A stretch of DNA of 29,488 nt from positions 1 through 29,488 of the forward strand of contig JASLXP010000985.1 of NCBI GenBank assembly GCA_030740295.1. Reading direction: 5' to 3'. Below the pieces are notes generated by a model. That model was not told the DNA's origin. It saw nothing but the letters and a program-made list of their open reading frames with translations, and did not search any database. The DNA comes from Planctomycetota bacterium. GTDB lineage: Bacteria; Planctomycetota; PUPC01; JACPCR01. The position numbers were made by a program, and so were the translations under genes. This document shows positions 7,951-15,534 of the stretch, piece by piece; positions within the stretch are counted from its first letter, which is position 1; each line of letters starts with the position of its first letter.

Positions 7951-8730
7951 ATGAACGTTGATAAGCCATTAATCATTGCGGGCAAGGAATATACATCAAA
8001 GCTGATTGTCGGTACCGGCAAATATCCGAATTTCCAGGTCATGAAAGAATGTCATACGCTGACAGGAACTGAGATGGTGACGATTGCCGTTCGGCGAGAG
8101 AATATCAGCGACCGTTCGCAGGAGTCCATCCTGGATTATATTGACACCGAAAAGATCGATTTACTTCCCAATACTGCCGGCTGTTACAATGTGGAAGACG
8201 CGGTCCTGACCTGCCGGCTCGCGAGAGAGATGGGTCTGGGTGCGTTAGTAAAGCTTGAGGTAATTGGGGACGAGAAGACACTTTTCCCGGACGTTGTCGG
8301 ATTACTCGAGGCTACGAAGCAGTTGGTCGCTGACGGGTTTACCGTATTGCCTTACACCAGTGACGATGTTGTCATCGCCAAGCAACTTGAGGATGCGGGA
8401 GCCGCAGCCGTCATGCCGCTGGCGGCACCGATAGGAAGCGGCCTGGGTATATGCAATCCGTATACAATTCAGATTCTTAGAGAAGCGATCACGGTTCCGC
8501 TGATTGTAGATGCTGGAGTTGGCACTGCTTCTGACGCTGCACGGGTTATGGAGTTGGGCGCGGACGGTGTGCTAATGAACACAGCTATCGCATGTGCGAA
8601 AGATCCGAAGCTGATGGCCTCAGCCATGAAGAGCGCTGTCGAGGCGGGCAGAGCCGCATATCTGGCAGGCAGAATTCCTCGTAAATTGTATGCATCCGCC
8701 AGCAGCCCGATAGAAGGCATGATCGAATAA
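7951..8730 (+). CDS. thiG: thiazole synthase ThiG
   Basis: ThiG condenses deoxyxylulose phosphate, ThiS-thiocarboxylate and dehydroglycine (or its equivalent) into the thiazole phosphate of thiamine. The 259-residue (beta/alpha)8 protein has full family length. Motifs include [11 protein letters not shown], the Schiff-base lysine in VKLEVIGD (Lys101), [21 protein letters not shown] (phosphate loop) and [21 protein letters not shown] start with AGGAG seven bases upstream. It forms a unit with thiS; the Rieske gene follows within about 20 bases in the same frame after the TAA stop, so transcription may run on into the respiratory operon. Confidence 0.96.
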   Translation: MNVDKPLIIAGKEYTSKLIVGTGKYPNFQVMKECHTLTGTEMVTIAVRRENISDRSQESILDYIDTEKIDLLPNTAGCYNVEDAVLTCRLAREMGLGALVKLEVIGDEKTLFPDVVGLLEATKQLVADGFTVLPYTSDDVVIAKQLEDAGAAAVMPLAAPIGSGLGICNPYTIQILREAITVPLIVDAGVGTASDAARVMELGADGVLMNTAIACAKDPKLMASAMKSAVEAGRAAYLAGRIPRKLYASASSPIEGMIE

Positions 8731-8739
8731 TTCAAGTCT

Positions 8740-8744
8740 GAGGA
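8740..8744 (+). promoter_or_regulatory. Shine-Dalgarno-like site before the Rieske gene
   Basis: GAGGA lies four and seven bases before two ATC codons (8749, 8752) that immediately precede an Arg-Arg Tat motif. No ATG, GTG or TTG exists in this frame between the thiG stop and TTG 8785, so this site supports an unusual ATC start. Confidence 0.45.
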
Positions 8745-8751
8745 AAGCATC

Positions 8752-9165
8752 ATCTCACGTCGCCTTTTCAGCATTGCTCTCACATTGCCAGTCATAGGGC
8801 CTGTGGTCGCCTTGCTGGTCGGTGGGTTCGCAGCAGTATGGCCTCCATCGCGAGTTAGAGGGGGCGGCTCAGTGGACGTTGCTCCAAGTGAGGACCTGAA
8901 AGACGGTGAAGGGGATGTCTACTCTCTGGAGTCCGGTCCAATATTGATCTTTAAAAAGGAAGGCGAACTGAATGCTTTTTCTGCGATATGCACACATCTG
9001 AGCTGTCCAGTGAAGTGGAGGGAGGAAACATCGGATATTTATTGTGCCTGTCACGGCGCAATATTTAATCCGCAGGGGGAGAAGGTTAAGGGCCCTGATG
9101 CTGCGCCCCTGCAAAAAGTACCAGTGAAGGAAATTGGCGGACGTATGATTGTTGAAATTGGATAG
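8752..9165 (+). CDS. Rieske 2Fe-2S protein of a cytochrome b complex, probable Tat substrate
   Basis: The Rieske iron-sulfur subunit takes one electron from quinol at the Qo site of a cytochrome b complex. Cluster motifs are complete: CTHLSC and CACHG, giving the two Cys/two His ligands plus the disulfide pair (C80, H82, C85, C98, C100, H101 counted from codon 8752). The N-terminus translates as SRRLFSIAL followed by ~25 hydrophobic residues, a typical Tat-dependent signal anchor. The nearest ordinary start, TTG 8785, would remove the twin Arg; I therefore choose ATC 8752, seven bases after GAGGA, while marking it as uncertain (a rare initiation codon or a base error are both possible). About 137 residues, short for the family. 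The cytochrome b gene follows after eight bases. Confidence 0.85.
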   Translation: MSRRLFSIALTLPVIGPVVALLVGGFAAVWPPSRVRGGGSVDVAPSEDLKDGEGDVYSLESGPILIFKKEGELNAFSAICTHLSCPVKWREETSDIYCACHGAIFNPQGEKVKGPDAAPLQKVPVKEIGGRMIVEIG

Positions 9166-9173
9166 GTGCCCCA

Positions 9174-10313
9174 GTGACCAGCAAACTGGCTAAGGCAATT
9201 GATTCAAGACTGGGAGAAGGAGTTGCCGGCCGCGTCGGTTCTTACATCAAAGGTGGTTTTAAACAATATATCACTGCCAGGCTGGGGTGGAAATATACGT
9301 TGGCCTGGGCAGGTTCAGCGGCTTTGCTTCTGCTCGTGCTCAGCGGAATTATTGTGCTTGTTTATTACAGGCCAACAGCCAAACAAGCTTACGAGAGCAT
9401 TTCTTATATTGCTGATAACGTTCGCTTCGGATGGCTGGCGATACAAGTACACCGGTGGGCAACTGGCGTGTTGGTGTTCGTACTTGGCCTGGCGATTGCC
9501 AGGGATTTTCTGTGGGCAAACTACAGATTTCCAGGCGACTTTGCATGGATGATGCTAATCGGAATCTTTGGGGTCGTTCTAGGTTTCACTTTTACAGGAA
9601 GAGTGCTCCCGTGGGATCAGCATGCCTATCATGCAACGATGATCTCGACTGAAATCGCCCGCAGCCTGTGGATTCCGGGGGAATGGGCCTGTTATCTCAT
9701 GCGAGGCGGAAAGACGGTCTCAAATGAAACAATCACGCGTTTCCTGGTCTTACATATTCTGTTTCTTCCGATGGCTCTGATGGCGGTTGCCGCCGGCAGG
9801 GCAATTCTTGCAGGCATGGTGGGGAGAGGTGAGGAAGGAGAAGGTGAAAACGCGACCCATGATTTCAGAGTCCAGGTTGGAAGGGGGACAATCGTTTTCT
9901 CAATTACGATCCTGGTAATTCTTTCCGGCGCTATATTATTTCCGATACCTCTGGACGACCGCGCCGACCCGACAACAGTGCCAGAGTTACTCAAGCCGGA
10001 ATGGTATTTTCTGCCGCTTCACCAGTTGACTAAATACTTTCCAGCTTGGGTTTGTGCTCTCGTTGGATTGATTGTGCCGGCCTTACTTGCCTTATTACCT
10101 TTTGTTGATCGAAACAAGTCTAAAAGGCCAGCAGATCGCAAGAAATACCTTTCGATTGCAGCATTGCTTCTTGCCGTGACCCTTTTTCTGGGAATCCTCG
10201 GGCATCTGTCCGGCAGAGAGAGAACCTACTTCGGGAAGAAAATCAGATTCAGCATGGAAGGCATCCCAATGTTCATCGGCGAAACCCCTCTGGTTGAAGA
10301 AATTGAAGACTAG
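9174..10313 (+). CDS. fused cytochrome b (b6 + subunit IV type) lacking the heme bH ligands
   Basis: The membrane subunit of a Rieske/cytochrome b quinol oxidoreductase, 379 residues with about eight helices, combining the b6-like and subunit IV-like parts. Recognisable stretches are YYRPTAKQAY, FGWLAIQVHRW, GRVLPWDQ, TRFLVLH and the Qo-site KPEWYFLPLHQL (PEWY 275-278). The p-side heme (bL) ligands are His93 in helix B and His194 in helix D. The partners that would bind the n-side heme (bH), 14 and 15 residues later, are Ala107 and Arg209, and no other His lies in these helices. The Cys that attaches heme ci in b6f complexes is also absent. GTG start; the ribosome site is weak. The 3' end overlaps the pentaheme gene by 20 bases. 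Confidence 0.93.
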   Translation: MTSKLAKAIDSRLGEGVAGRVGSYIKGGFKQYITARLGWKYTLAWAGSAALLLLVLSGIIVLVYYRPTAKQAYESISYIADNVRFGWLAIQVHRWATGVLVFVLGLAIARDFLWANYRFPGDFAWMMLIGIFGVVLGFTFTGRVLPWDQHAYHATMISTEIARSLWIPGEWACYLMRGGKTVSNETITRFLVLHILFLPMALMAVAAGRAILAGMVGRGEEGEGENATHDFRVQVGRGTIVFSITILVILSGAILFPIPLDDRADPTTVPELLKPEWYFLPLHQLTKYFPAWVCALVGLIVPALLALLPFVDRNKSKRPADRKKYLSIAALLLAVTLFLGILGHLSGRERTYFGKKIRFSMEGIPMFIGETPLVEEIED

Positions 10314-11097
10314 GTTCTTTATTCTTATTTTCTGCGCTGCAACGGTAAAGATCGTCTCTGCTGAGAGGCCAGTAATACGAACCCAATGTGAACGTTGTCA
10401 CAAGGTTGAATACAAAATCTACAAGGGGAGTGTTCATCAACAAGCTGGAACAAGTTGTCATGATTGCCACGGCGGAAATGCGGATGTGGACGTAAAGAAG
10501 GAGGCCCACAGAGAAGAAGACGACTTCGTAGGCAAGCCTGCAGACCACGTGCAATTCTGTGGACGATGCCACGAAGTAGAACGCAAGTCGTACGAGAGAA
10601 GCCCGCACTTTGACAAATTTGACGAAAACTATTTCGACCTGCTCTCGTGTTCCACGTGCCATAACTACCACGAGGTAGAGAAGCCTGATTACACCTGGTT
10701 TGACTCAAACTGTGCGCTATGCCATTCGGCTGATCCTGATGCAATGAAAGTTGGGAAAAGCTTCTCGAACGCATTTAAGACAGCATGGGACCAACAGGCG
10801 AAGTTCGAGAAATCCATTGAGCTGTTGAAAACGAAGGGCTTCTTCTGCAGTGATGAGCTAAGGTCCACCAGGCTTGTCAGTGGTTCTATCAAGAATGCTC
10901 AGCGATTGAGCCATTCATTAATAGTTCAGGACATGAAGAAATATCAGGATGAAACACAAGGCATGAATCAACAGGTCGGTGATGGGCTTGCCAGGAAAGC
11001 AGGGTACTTCAACATTGCACGTTCGGCGCTCATCCCTGCCTGGTGTCTGTTGGCCGCCATTGCGGCCGCAATCTTGCGTATGGCCAAGCGGTTGTAA
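10294..11097 (+). CDS. membrane-anchored pentaheme cytochrome c
   Basis: An exported c-type cytochrome of about 267 residues. The basic, hydrophobic N-terminus (MKKLKTRFFILIF, cleavage likely after VSA) is a Sec signal. Five CXXCH heme sites begin at C32, C55, C89, C119 and C140, all in the first 145 residues. Additional histidines (for example KGSVHQ and RSPHFD) could be sixth ligands, as in multiheme cytochromes of the c554/NapC-like world, though I cannot name a family. The ~100 residues after the last heme are polar and helical. A C-terminal helix (~246-263) followed by Lys-Arg anchors it, leaving the hemes on the periplasmic side. TTG 10294 or TTG 10303 is the start; the gene overlaps the cytochrome b gene, so it is very probably a subunit or redox partner of that complex. 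Confidence 0.88.
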   Translation: MKKLKTRFFILIFCAATVKIVSAERPVIRTQCERCHKVEYKIYKGSVHQQAGTSCHDCHGGNADVDVKKEAHREEDDFVGKPADHVQFCGRCHEVERKSYERSPHFDKFDENYFDLLSCSTCHNYHEVEKPDYTWFDSNCALCHSADPDAMKVGKSFSNAFKTAWDQQAKFEKSIELLKTKGFFCSDELRSTRLVSGSIKNAQRLSHSLIVQDMKKYQDETQGMNQQVGDGLARKAGYFNIARSALIPAWCLLAAIAAAILRMAKRL

Positions 11098-11220
11098 TAT
11101 TCCGTTTGGTCTTGGTGTCACAGGGGGACCAGCCATATACTCGATGGCGTTGTCAGGAAATCCAAGTGAAAAATGATGTGAATCATGGGCGCTCTAGTAC
11201 CTCGAAATGGAAATAGCCGG
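11098..11220. other. intergenic stretch before a palindromic element
   Basis: Separates the cytochrome operon from the palindromic element. I see no gene, RNA or convincing promoter in it. An in-frame ATG at 11185 opens a frame that runs through the palindromic element into the interrupted gene, but it has no ribosome binding site. Confidence 0.5.
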
Positions 11221-11410
11221 ACGGATTTCTGTAGCCCCGGTCGCCAGCCCGGGGATGAAGATCAGGAACAGAATCCAGCCCCGGAGGGGCGAAAGTGGCC
11301 TTTCTGCGGAATCTGCTTTCGCCCCTCCGGGGCTGGATTTGCCGAGGCTTTCGAGTCCTGGGGCTTTCGCCCCAGGCTACATGCTTCCGCCCCTCCGGGG
11401 CTAAATCCGT
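11221..11410. repeat. palindromic intergenic element (~190 bp) with inverted ends
   Basis: A non-coding element built of nested inverted repeats. The ends are complementary: ACGGATTT plus AGCCCCGG (11221-11240) mirrors CCGGGGCT plus AAATCCGT (11395-11410). Inside lie a 6 bp stem (11235-11240 with 11249-11254), a perfect 24 bp inverted repeat (11272-11295 with 11316-11339, 20-base loop) and an 8 bp stem with a TTTC loop (11357-11364 with 11369-11376). The motif GCCCCTCCGGGGC occurs repeatedly. This is the layout of a dispersed REP/MITE-like element. It ends exactly where the hydrophobic signal segment of the next gene begins. Confidence 0.75.
11272..11339. repeat. perfect 24 bp inverted repeat
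   Basis: Left arm 11272-11295 and right arm 11316-11339 are exact reverse complements around a 20-base loop. It is the core of the palindromic element. No T-run follows on either strand, so it is not a standard terminator. Confidence 0.9.
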
Positions 11411-12385
11411 CAAGCTATTTACTGTGGGCTGTACTTGTCCTTTTATGGGGCTTGGCTGAATGTACCTGCGAGGAATTACAGCAAACAGAGAAAGCTCCCC
11501 GGAAAGTAGAGATATCAGATATTCGTCTGGGCTATGGCATCGGTCAGAGTCTGGCGAGACGTGGAGCATGGTTTCCTGTTTCATTTGAGGTGAGCAATCC
11601 AACAGAGAGGTCATACCAAGGCCAGGTGGCTCTGAAAAGCCCGGTGCTCGAGCATCGACAGGTTGCCCTTTATGGAACCCGCCATGGGTTTGACCTGTCA
11701 GTTCCGGCGGAGACGTCTAAACGTTTTGAGTGTTACGCCAGAGCGCTTAGCGGACAGTCAAAGGATGCATTCAGCCGGAAAAAGACCAAGCTCGAGTTAC
11801 AGATCCGTTCCGGGCTGGCGCCGATGATGAAGGTGGTGGAGGAAATTCGAACTCTTACTGACGGAGAGGTCCAGGTTCTCGAGGTCAATAAAAGCGGCGT
11901 CCCTATTCTATTAGGCAGAGAATATAGATACTCTGACGAAGAAAGGGCTGAGTACATAACATTTGGAGGCAAACAGGTTCAGCGGGAGACCATTGTGCCG
12001 GAGGCGATTAAAGTCGGCTGGAGAGAATGCGCGACCCGAGTCGGCGATCTGCCGTTCCGTTGGGTTGGTTATACGTCTGTTGACTGCGTCGTCTGGGCGG
12101 ATGGAAAGATGGCGGACCTGGCGCCGGCACAGTTACACGCTTTGTTGCAGTTCGTTCAGACGGGTGGGACTCTCATATTTTATTCAGGTAAAGATTGGAG
12201 CCATGGCATAGGCTCTGTGAAGGAAATTTTGCCGATTGAATCGCCCACCGTGCTTGACGTGGGCAGCTCGGTCATTTGCACTGGTGAACCGAGGGGAGGC
12301 ACGCTTCTACTAAATGTGCCAGGCATTGGGGATCGGCCAATGATTTACGAAATGCCATATGGAATGGGTACCGTTTCCATGCTTG

Positions 12386-12393
12386 CCTTTTCC
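12386..12393. repeat. left 8 bp target-site duplication
   Basis: CCTTTTCC, identical to 13765-13772, directly flanks the left inverted repeat of the insertion sequence. Eight bases is the usual duplication length of ISL3 elements. Confidence 0.85.
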
Positions 12394-13764
12394 GGTTCAT
12401 GGTGGATTGAGAACGCTGCGGTCTTACGTTTCCGGCGATATAGCAGTGTCGTTGTATTTTTGACAGTCGAAACACAGATTTTCGAACCCGCGAACGGGAG
12501 GTTTCTATGAATACATTATTTGTTGAACAACTGTTAGGAATTGACGAACTGCAGGTGACTGAGTTTGAACTGGATTCTGAATCTAAGACTCTCCGTGTGC
12601 ATCTTGAATGGCGTGAAGCATCCTGCCTTTGCAGATCCTGTGGAGGTGATGCTTTCCTGAGAAAGTCTGAGGCACGAAAGAGTCCAGTTCGTCATCTCGA
12701 TTGCATGGAGTACAAGACTTTGCTGTATCTGGATTCGGTAGAGATGGAGTGTTCCGAGTGTGGAGCGATGTTCAATCGCCGTCCCAAGTTTCTTGGAGAC
12801 TGTCATTACTTCACGGATTCGTTCGTGGAGCGATTGATGACCATGAGTAGAAACGCGGCGCCTAAGAACGTTGCAGAATGGCATGACGAATCCAGTCGCA
12901 CTTTTCAGGATGTTTATTACCGAGAACTTGAAAAAGCCGACAACAGGCGTCAGGTAGCGCCTGTAAAGCATCTGGGCATCGACGAGATCTCCAAAGAGAA
13001 GGGACATCGTCGTTACCTTCTCCTGCTTTACGACTTGGATACCCATGAAGTGATTGACGTCCTTCCGGATCGTTTGAAGGAAACGCTCATCACCTATCTG
13101 AAAGAACACAAGGAAGATCTGTTTAATGAGTTGCAAGGAGTTTGTACCGATATGTGGCCGAAGTACAAGGATGCCGTTAGAGCAGTATTTCCGTCAATGA
13201 CGGTGGTCGTGGACCGCTTTCATGTCATCCAACAGATGAACGATGCGGTTGAGGATCGCCGCCGGGAAGTCCAACGAAAGATCTCCGATGAAGAAGAAAA
13301 GCACCGATGCAAAAAAGTGCTTCGACATGTTCTCCTGCGAGCAAAAGAGAACCAGTTGAGTAGGGACGGAGGTGGCAAAGAACTGCAAGAAGCCCTCGGC
13401 ATTGATGGTGAGTTGAAGCAGCTCTACGAATTAAAGGAAGACATGAGGAGTCTCTATTCGATCAAAGACCTTGAAGAGGCAAAAGAGGAACTCAATAAAT
13501 GGCTACGTCGAGCCACATACTTAGGTTCGAAACACCTCTCTAGCTTCATCAAAACCGTTAAAACGTGGAAAAAGGAGATCCTGGCATTCTTCAGACTGCG
13601 GATAACCAACGGGGTCGCGGAGGGGCTAAACTACAAGACCAAGCTGATAAAGCGCCTCTCCTATGGACTGAGAAATTTCGACCATTTTCGACTAAGAATC
13701 CTACACACATGTGGCAATACCCTTTCTTAAAGCCACTTACCGTGATCGAGACCCGCCAAGAGCC
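12394..13764 (+). mobile_element. complete ISL3-family insertion sequence, 1371 bp
   Basis: The element carries one transposase gene (12507-13730) and is bounded by imperfect inverted repeats. The left end reads GGTTCATGGTGGAT and the right end, read inward, GGCTCTTGGCGGGT, with 10 of 14 positions identical and further scattered matches. Identical CCTTTTCC copies flank it. Deleting the element and one duplication rejoins the host frame as MLAFS-FDGKLGR without any loss, which confirms both borders. Confidence 0.88.
12507..13730 (+). CDS. ISL3-family transposase
   Basis: The 407-residue DDE transposase moves the surrounding element. An N-terminal zinc-finger region (C42-x2-C45 and C82-x2-C85) is followed by the ISL3 catalytic domain: HLGIDEIS (Asp159), CTDMWPKY (Asp215), VVVDRFHV (Asp236, family hallmark) and NGVAEGLNYKTKLIKR (Glu372). 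Length and motifs are complete with no frameshift, so it may be active. ATG start with GGGAGG five bases upstream. Base composition does not stand out strongly from neighbours. Confidence 0.96.
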   Translation: MNTLFVEQLLGIDELQVTEFELDSESKTLRVHLEWREASCLCRSCGGDAFLRKSEARKSPVRHLDCMEYKTLLYLDSVEMECSECGAMFNRRPKFLGDCHYFTDSFVERLMTMSRNAAPKNVAEWHDESSRTFQDVYYRELEKADNRRQVAPVKHLGIDEISKEKGHRRYLLLLYDLDTHEVIDVLPDRLKETLITYLKEHKEDLFNELQGVCTDMWPKYKDAVRAVFPSMTVVVDRFHVIQQMNDAVEDRRREVQRKISDEEEKHRCKKVLRHVLLRAKENQLSRDGGGKELQEALGIDGELKQLYELKEDMRSLYSIKDLEEAKEELNKWLRRATYLGSKHLSSFIKTVKTWKKEILAFFRLRITNGVAEGLNYKTKLIKRLSYGLRNFDHFRLRILHTCGNTLS

Positions 13765-13772
13765 CCTTTTCC
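13765..13772. repeat. right 8 bp target-site duplication
   Basis: CCTTTTCC, identical to 12386-12393, directly follows the right inverted repeat of the insertion sequence. Confidence 0.85.
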
Positions 13773-14606
13773 TTTGACGGAAAATTGGGAAGGAGCGCAA
13801 GGACCAATCGTGAGCTGTGGGCTTCACTGCTTGCGCCCTCCGGCCTCCTGTGCAGGAAAGAGCCGGGAACGGGGCACAATAAGAATATTGAGAGTGCTTT
13901 CCGGGCGCATCAGCGGCTGAATATCCCGCAGAGAGGTACGATCGGTTGGTTCCTTGGAATTTACGTCTTTCTGCTAGTGCCCGCGAACTACGCGTTATTC
14001 AAATTGTTGAGACGTACTATATATGCATGGTGTCTGTGCCCTGTCCTGGCAGTCGTTTTTACTTTTGGATCCTATCGATACGATTCGCTTTCGGGAGAAG
14101 ACGTTCGGATGCAGTTGAGGAGTGTCGTTCACATCGCGCCAGATTCTGAAGTGGTTGAAATCATTTCTTACATGTCAATCTTTTCTGCATATACGCGAGC
14201 TTATCAGGTAGAAGTAGAAGGGTCGGACTTTGCTTTCAGCGCGCTAGAGCTCAAGGCTGGTATTCAGGATGAGTATTCAAATCCTGATATTCTGTATCAA
14301 GCCAAAACGGAGAAGCTGAATATTGATGGTCAGGGAGCGGGCGTGATCAGCAACCTGAAAATAGGCGCACGCTCGAGACGCACTGTTATTGGAACAGGTA
14401 TCCTTCCGGTGCGTGCCAGGATTCGCGAGGCTTTCGAACAGTCCAAGCCCAAACCGGGGACGTTTCCCGGTCCAGGCGCTTTTGGCACGAGTGCTGAGAC
14501 GCGGGTCTACGATGGGCCGTTTTTGCCCGTGTTGGTGAATGGGGAAAGAATCGTCCCGGAAAGCGAGCAGACAATATTTTTTGTAAGGGGGCCGCAGAAC
14601 CGATGA
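13773..14606 (+). pseudogene. 3' part of the IS-interrupted exported/membrane protein gene
   Basis: This is the continuation of the gene split by the insertion sequence; the first codons (FDGKLGR) follow in frame on the left part. The sequence TNRELWASLLAPSGLL is what one expects after a LAFSFD strand in this type of protein. Two membrane helices follow (IGWFLGIYVFLLVPANYALF and the next ~20 residues), then a soluble, probably periplasmic, beta-rich domain with IVPESEQTIFFV near the end. On its own it could only start at TTG 13785 or later, without a clear ribosome site. The stop overlaps the ABC ATPase start (ATGA), suggesting both belong to one membrane system. Confidence 0.82.
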
Positions 14607-15529
14607 TAGAGATAAAGGAATTCCGCAAGAGCTATGATGGGTTTGTGGCTGTCCAGGATTTAAGCCTGAAAGTTGAGGAAGGTGATATCTGTGGTTTTAT
14701 TGGCCCTAACGGCGCAGGTAAAACGACGACGATGCGGTTCCTTTCTACTCTATTGAAGCCGACGAGGGGCAAAGCCAAAGTCAATGGACATGACGTGATA
14801 AAGCACCCGGTCGAGGTAAGAAAATCAATTGGATTCATGCCGGATTCGTTTGGAGTTTATGATGGAATGCAGGTTTGGGAATACCTGGATTTCTTTGCCA
14901 CTGCGTACAACATCAAGAGAAGTAAGAGGAAAGTTATTATTGATGATGTGCTGGCTCTGTTGGAGCTCGATGGCAAAAGGGATACGGACGTGAATCTCCT
15001 TTCCAGGGGAATGAAACAGCGGCTCGCGCTGGCTCGGACGCTGGTGCACAACCCCCCGGTATTGATTCTGGATGAGCCGGCCTCCGGCCTCGATCCGAGG
15101 GCCCGTGTGGAAATAAAAGAACTGCTGAGTGAATTACAGAAGATGGGTAAGACGATTCTTATTTCCTCGCACATCCTCTCTGAACTGGCAGATCTGTGCA
15201 CTCGAGTACTCATCATCGAGCGTGGGGAACTTATCGCGGAGGGGCCTATCCAGGAGATCCTCAATCGGGTTCGAGACCAGTGGAAGATCGAGATAGAGGT
15301 CTTGGATCACGAAGACCTTGCTTATTCCATTGTGAGAGCTTTTCCGAGAGTGATGAATATTGACTGTCGGGATAAGCGGATAAGCTTTGAATTCGGCGGA
15401 AAAGCAGATGATTTATCTGAATTGGTTAGGGAATTAGTTATCAAAGAAATACCAGTCTTGTGGTGCCGCGAGGTGGATGTAAACCTCGAGGAGGCGTTCA
15501 TGACAATCACTAAAGGTGAGGTGAGCTGA
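14603..15529 (+). CDS. ABC transporter ATP-binding protein
   Basis: A 308-residue ATPase subunit of the CcmA/ABC-2 exporter type. Walker A is GPNGAGKTT (34-42), the signature is LSRGMKQ (133-139) and Walker B LILDEPASGLDP (154-165); the switch His is in SSHILSELADL. The last ~80 residues form the extra domain common in ABC-2 ATPases. The ATG overlaps the stop of the interrupted membrane protein gene. No permease gene is adjacent, so the membrane partner is either elsewhere or is linked to the disrupted gene; the insertion upstream may reduce expression. Confidence 0.93.
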   Translation: MIEIKEFRKSYDGFVAVQDLSLKVEEGDICGFIGPNGAGKTTTMRFLSTLLKPTRGKAKVNGHDVIKHPVEVRKSIGFMPDSFGVYDGMQVWEYLDFFATAYNIKRSKRKVIIDDVLALLELDGKRDTDVNLLSRGMKQRLALARTLVHNPPVLILDEPASGLDPRARVEIKELLSELQKMGKTILISSHILSELADLCTRVLIIERGELIAEGPIQEILNRVRDQWKIEIEVLDHEDLAYSIVRAFPRVMNIDCRDKRISFEFGGKADDLSELVRELVIKEIPVLWCREVDVNLEEAFMTITKGEVS

Positions 15530-15534
15530 AAGGA

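Larger units (their letters stand above)
11185..12510 (+). pseudogene. 5' part of an exported/membrane protein gene interrupted by an ISL3 element
   Basis: Native coding runs from the signal-like segment (YLLWAVLVLLWGLAEC, codons from about 11416) to 12393; the codons after 12393 up to the stop at 12508-12510 belong to the insertion sequence. The native start is unclear: no ATG/GTG/TTG precedes the signal segment outside the palindromic element, CTG 11422 is possible, and the in-frame ATG 11185 would add ~75 residues encoded by the element. The protein has a beta-rich region (RLGYGIGQSLARRGAWFPVSF) and a stretch resembling the glutamine-amidotransferase-like fold of large membrane proteins (VDCVVWADGKMADL, FVQTGGTLIFYSG). 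It is continued at 13773-14606; together they would make about 600-680 residues. No family name can be given with confidence. Confidence 0.8.

Noticed and set aside
8785..8787. TTG as start of the Rieske protein
   Set aside because: Not excluded, but it lacks a ribosome site and would cut off a well-formed twin-Arg signal, so it is ranked second.
11357..11376. Terminator after the cytochrome operon
   Set aside because: The 8 bp stem has no following T-run on either strand and belongs to the palindromic element.
12394..12510. C-terminal end of the interrupted protein as read through the insertion sequence
   Set aside because: These codons are the left end of the ISL3 element, not native gene sequence.
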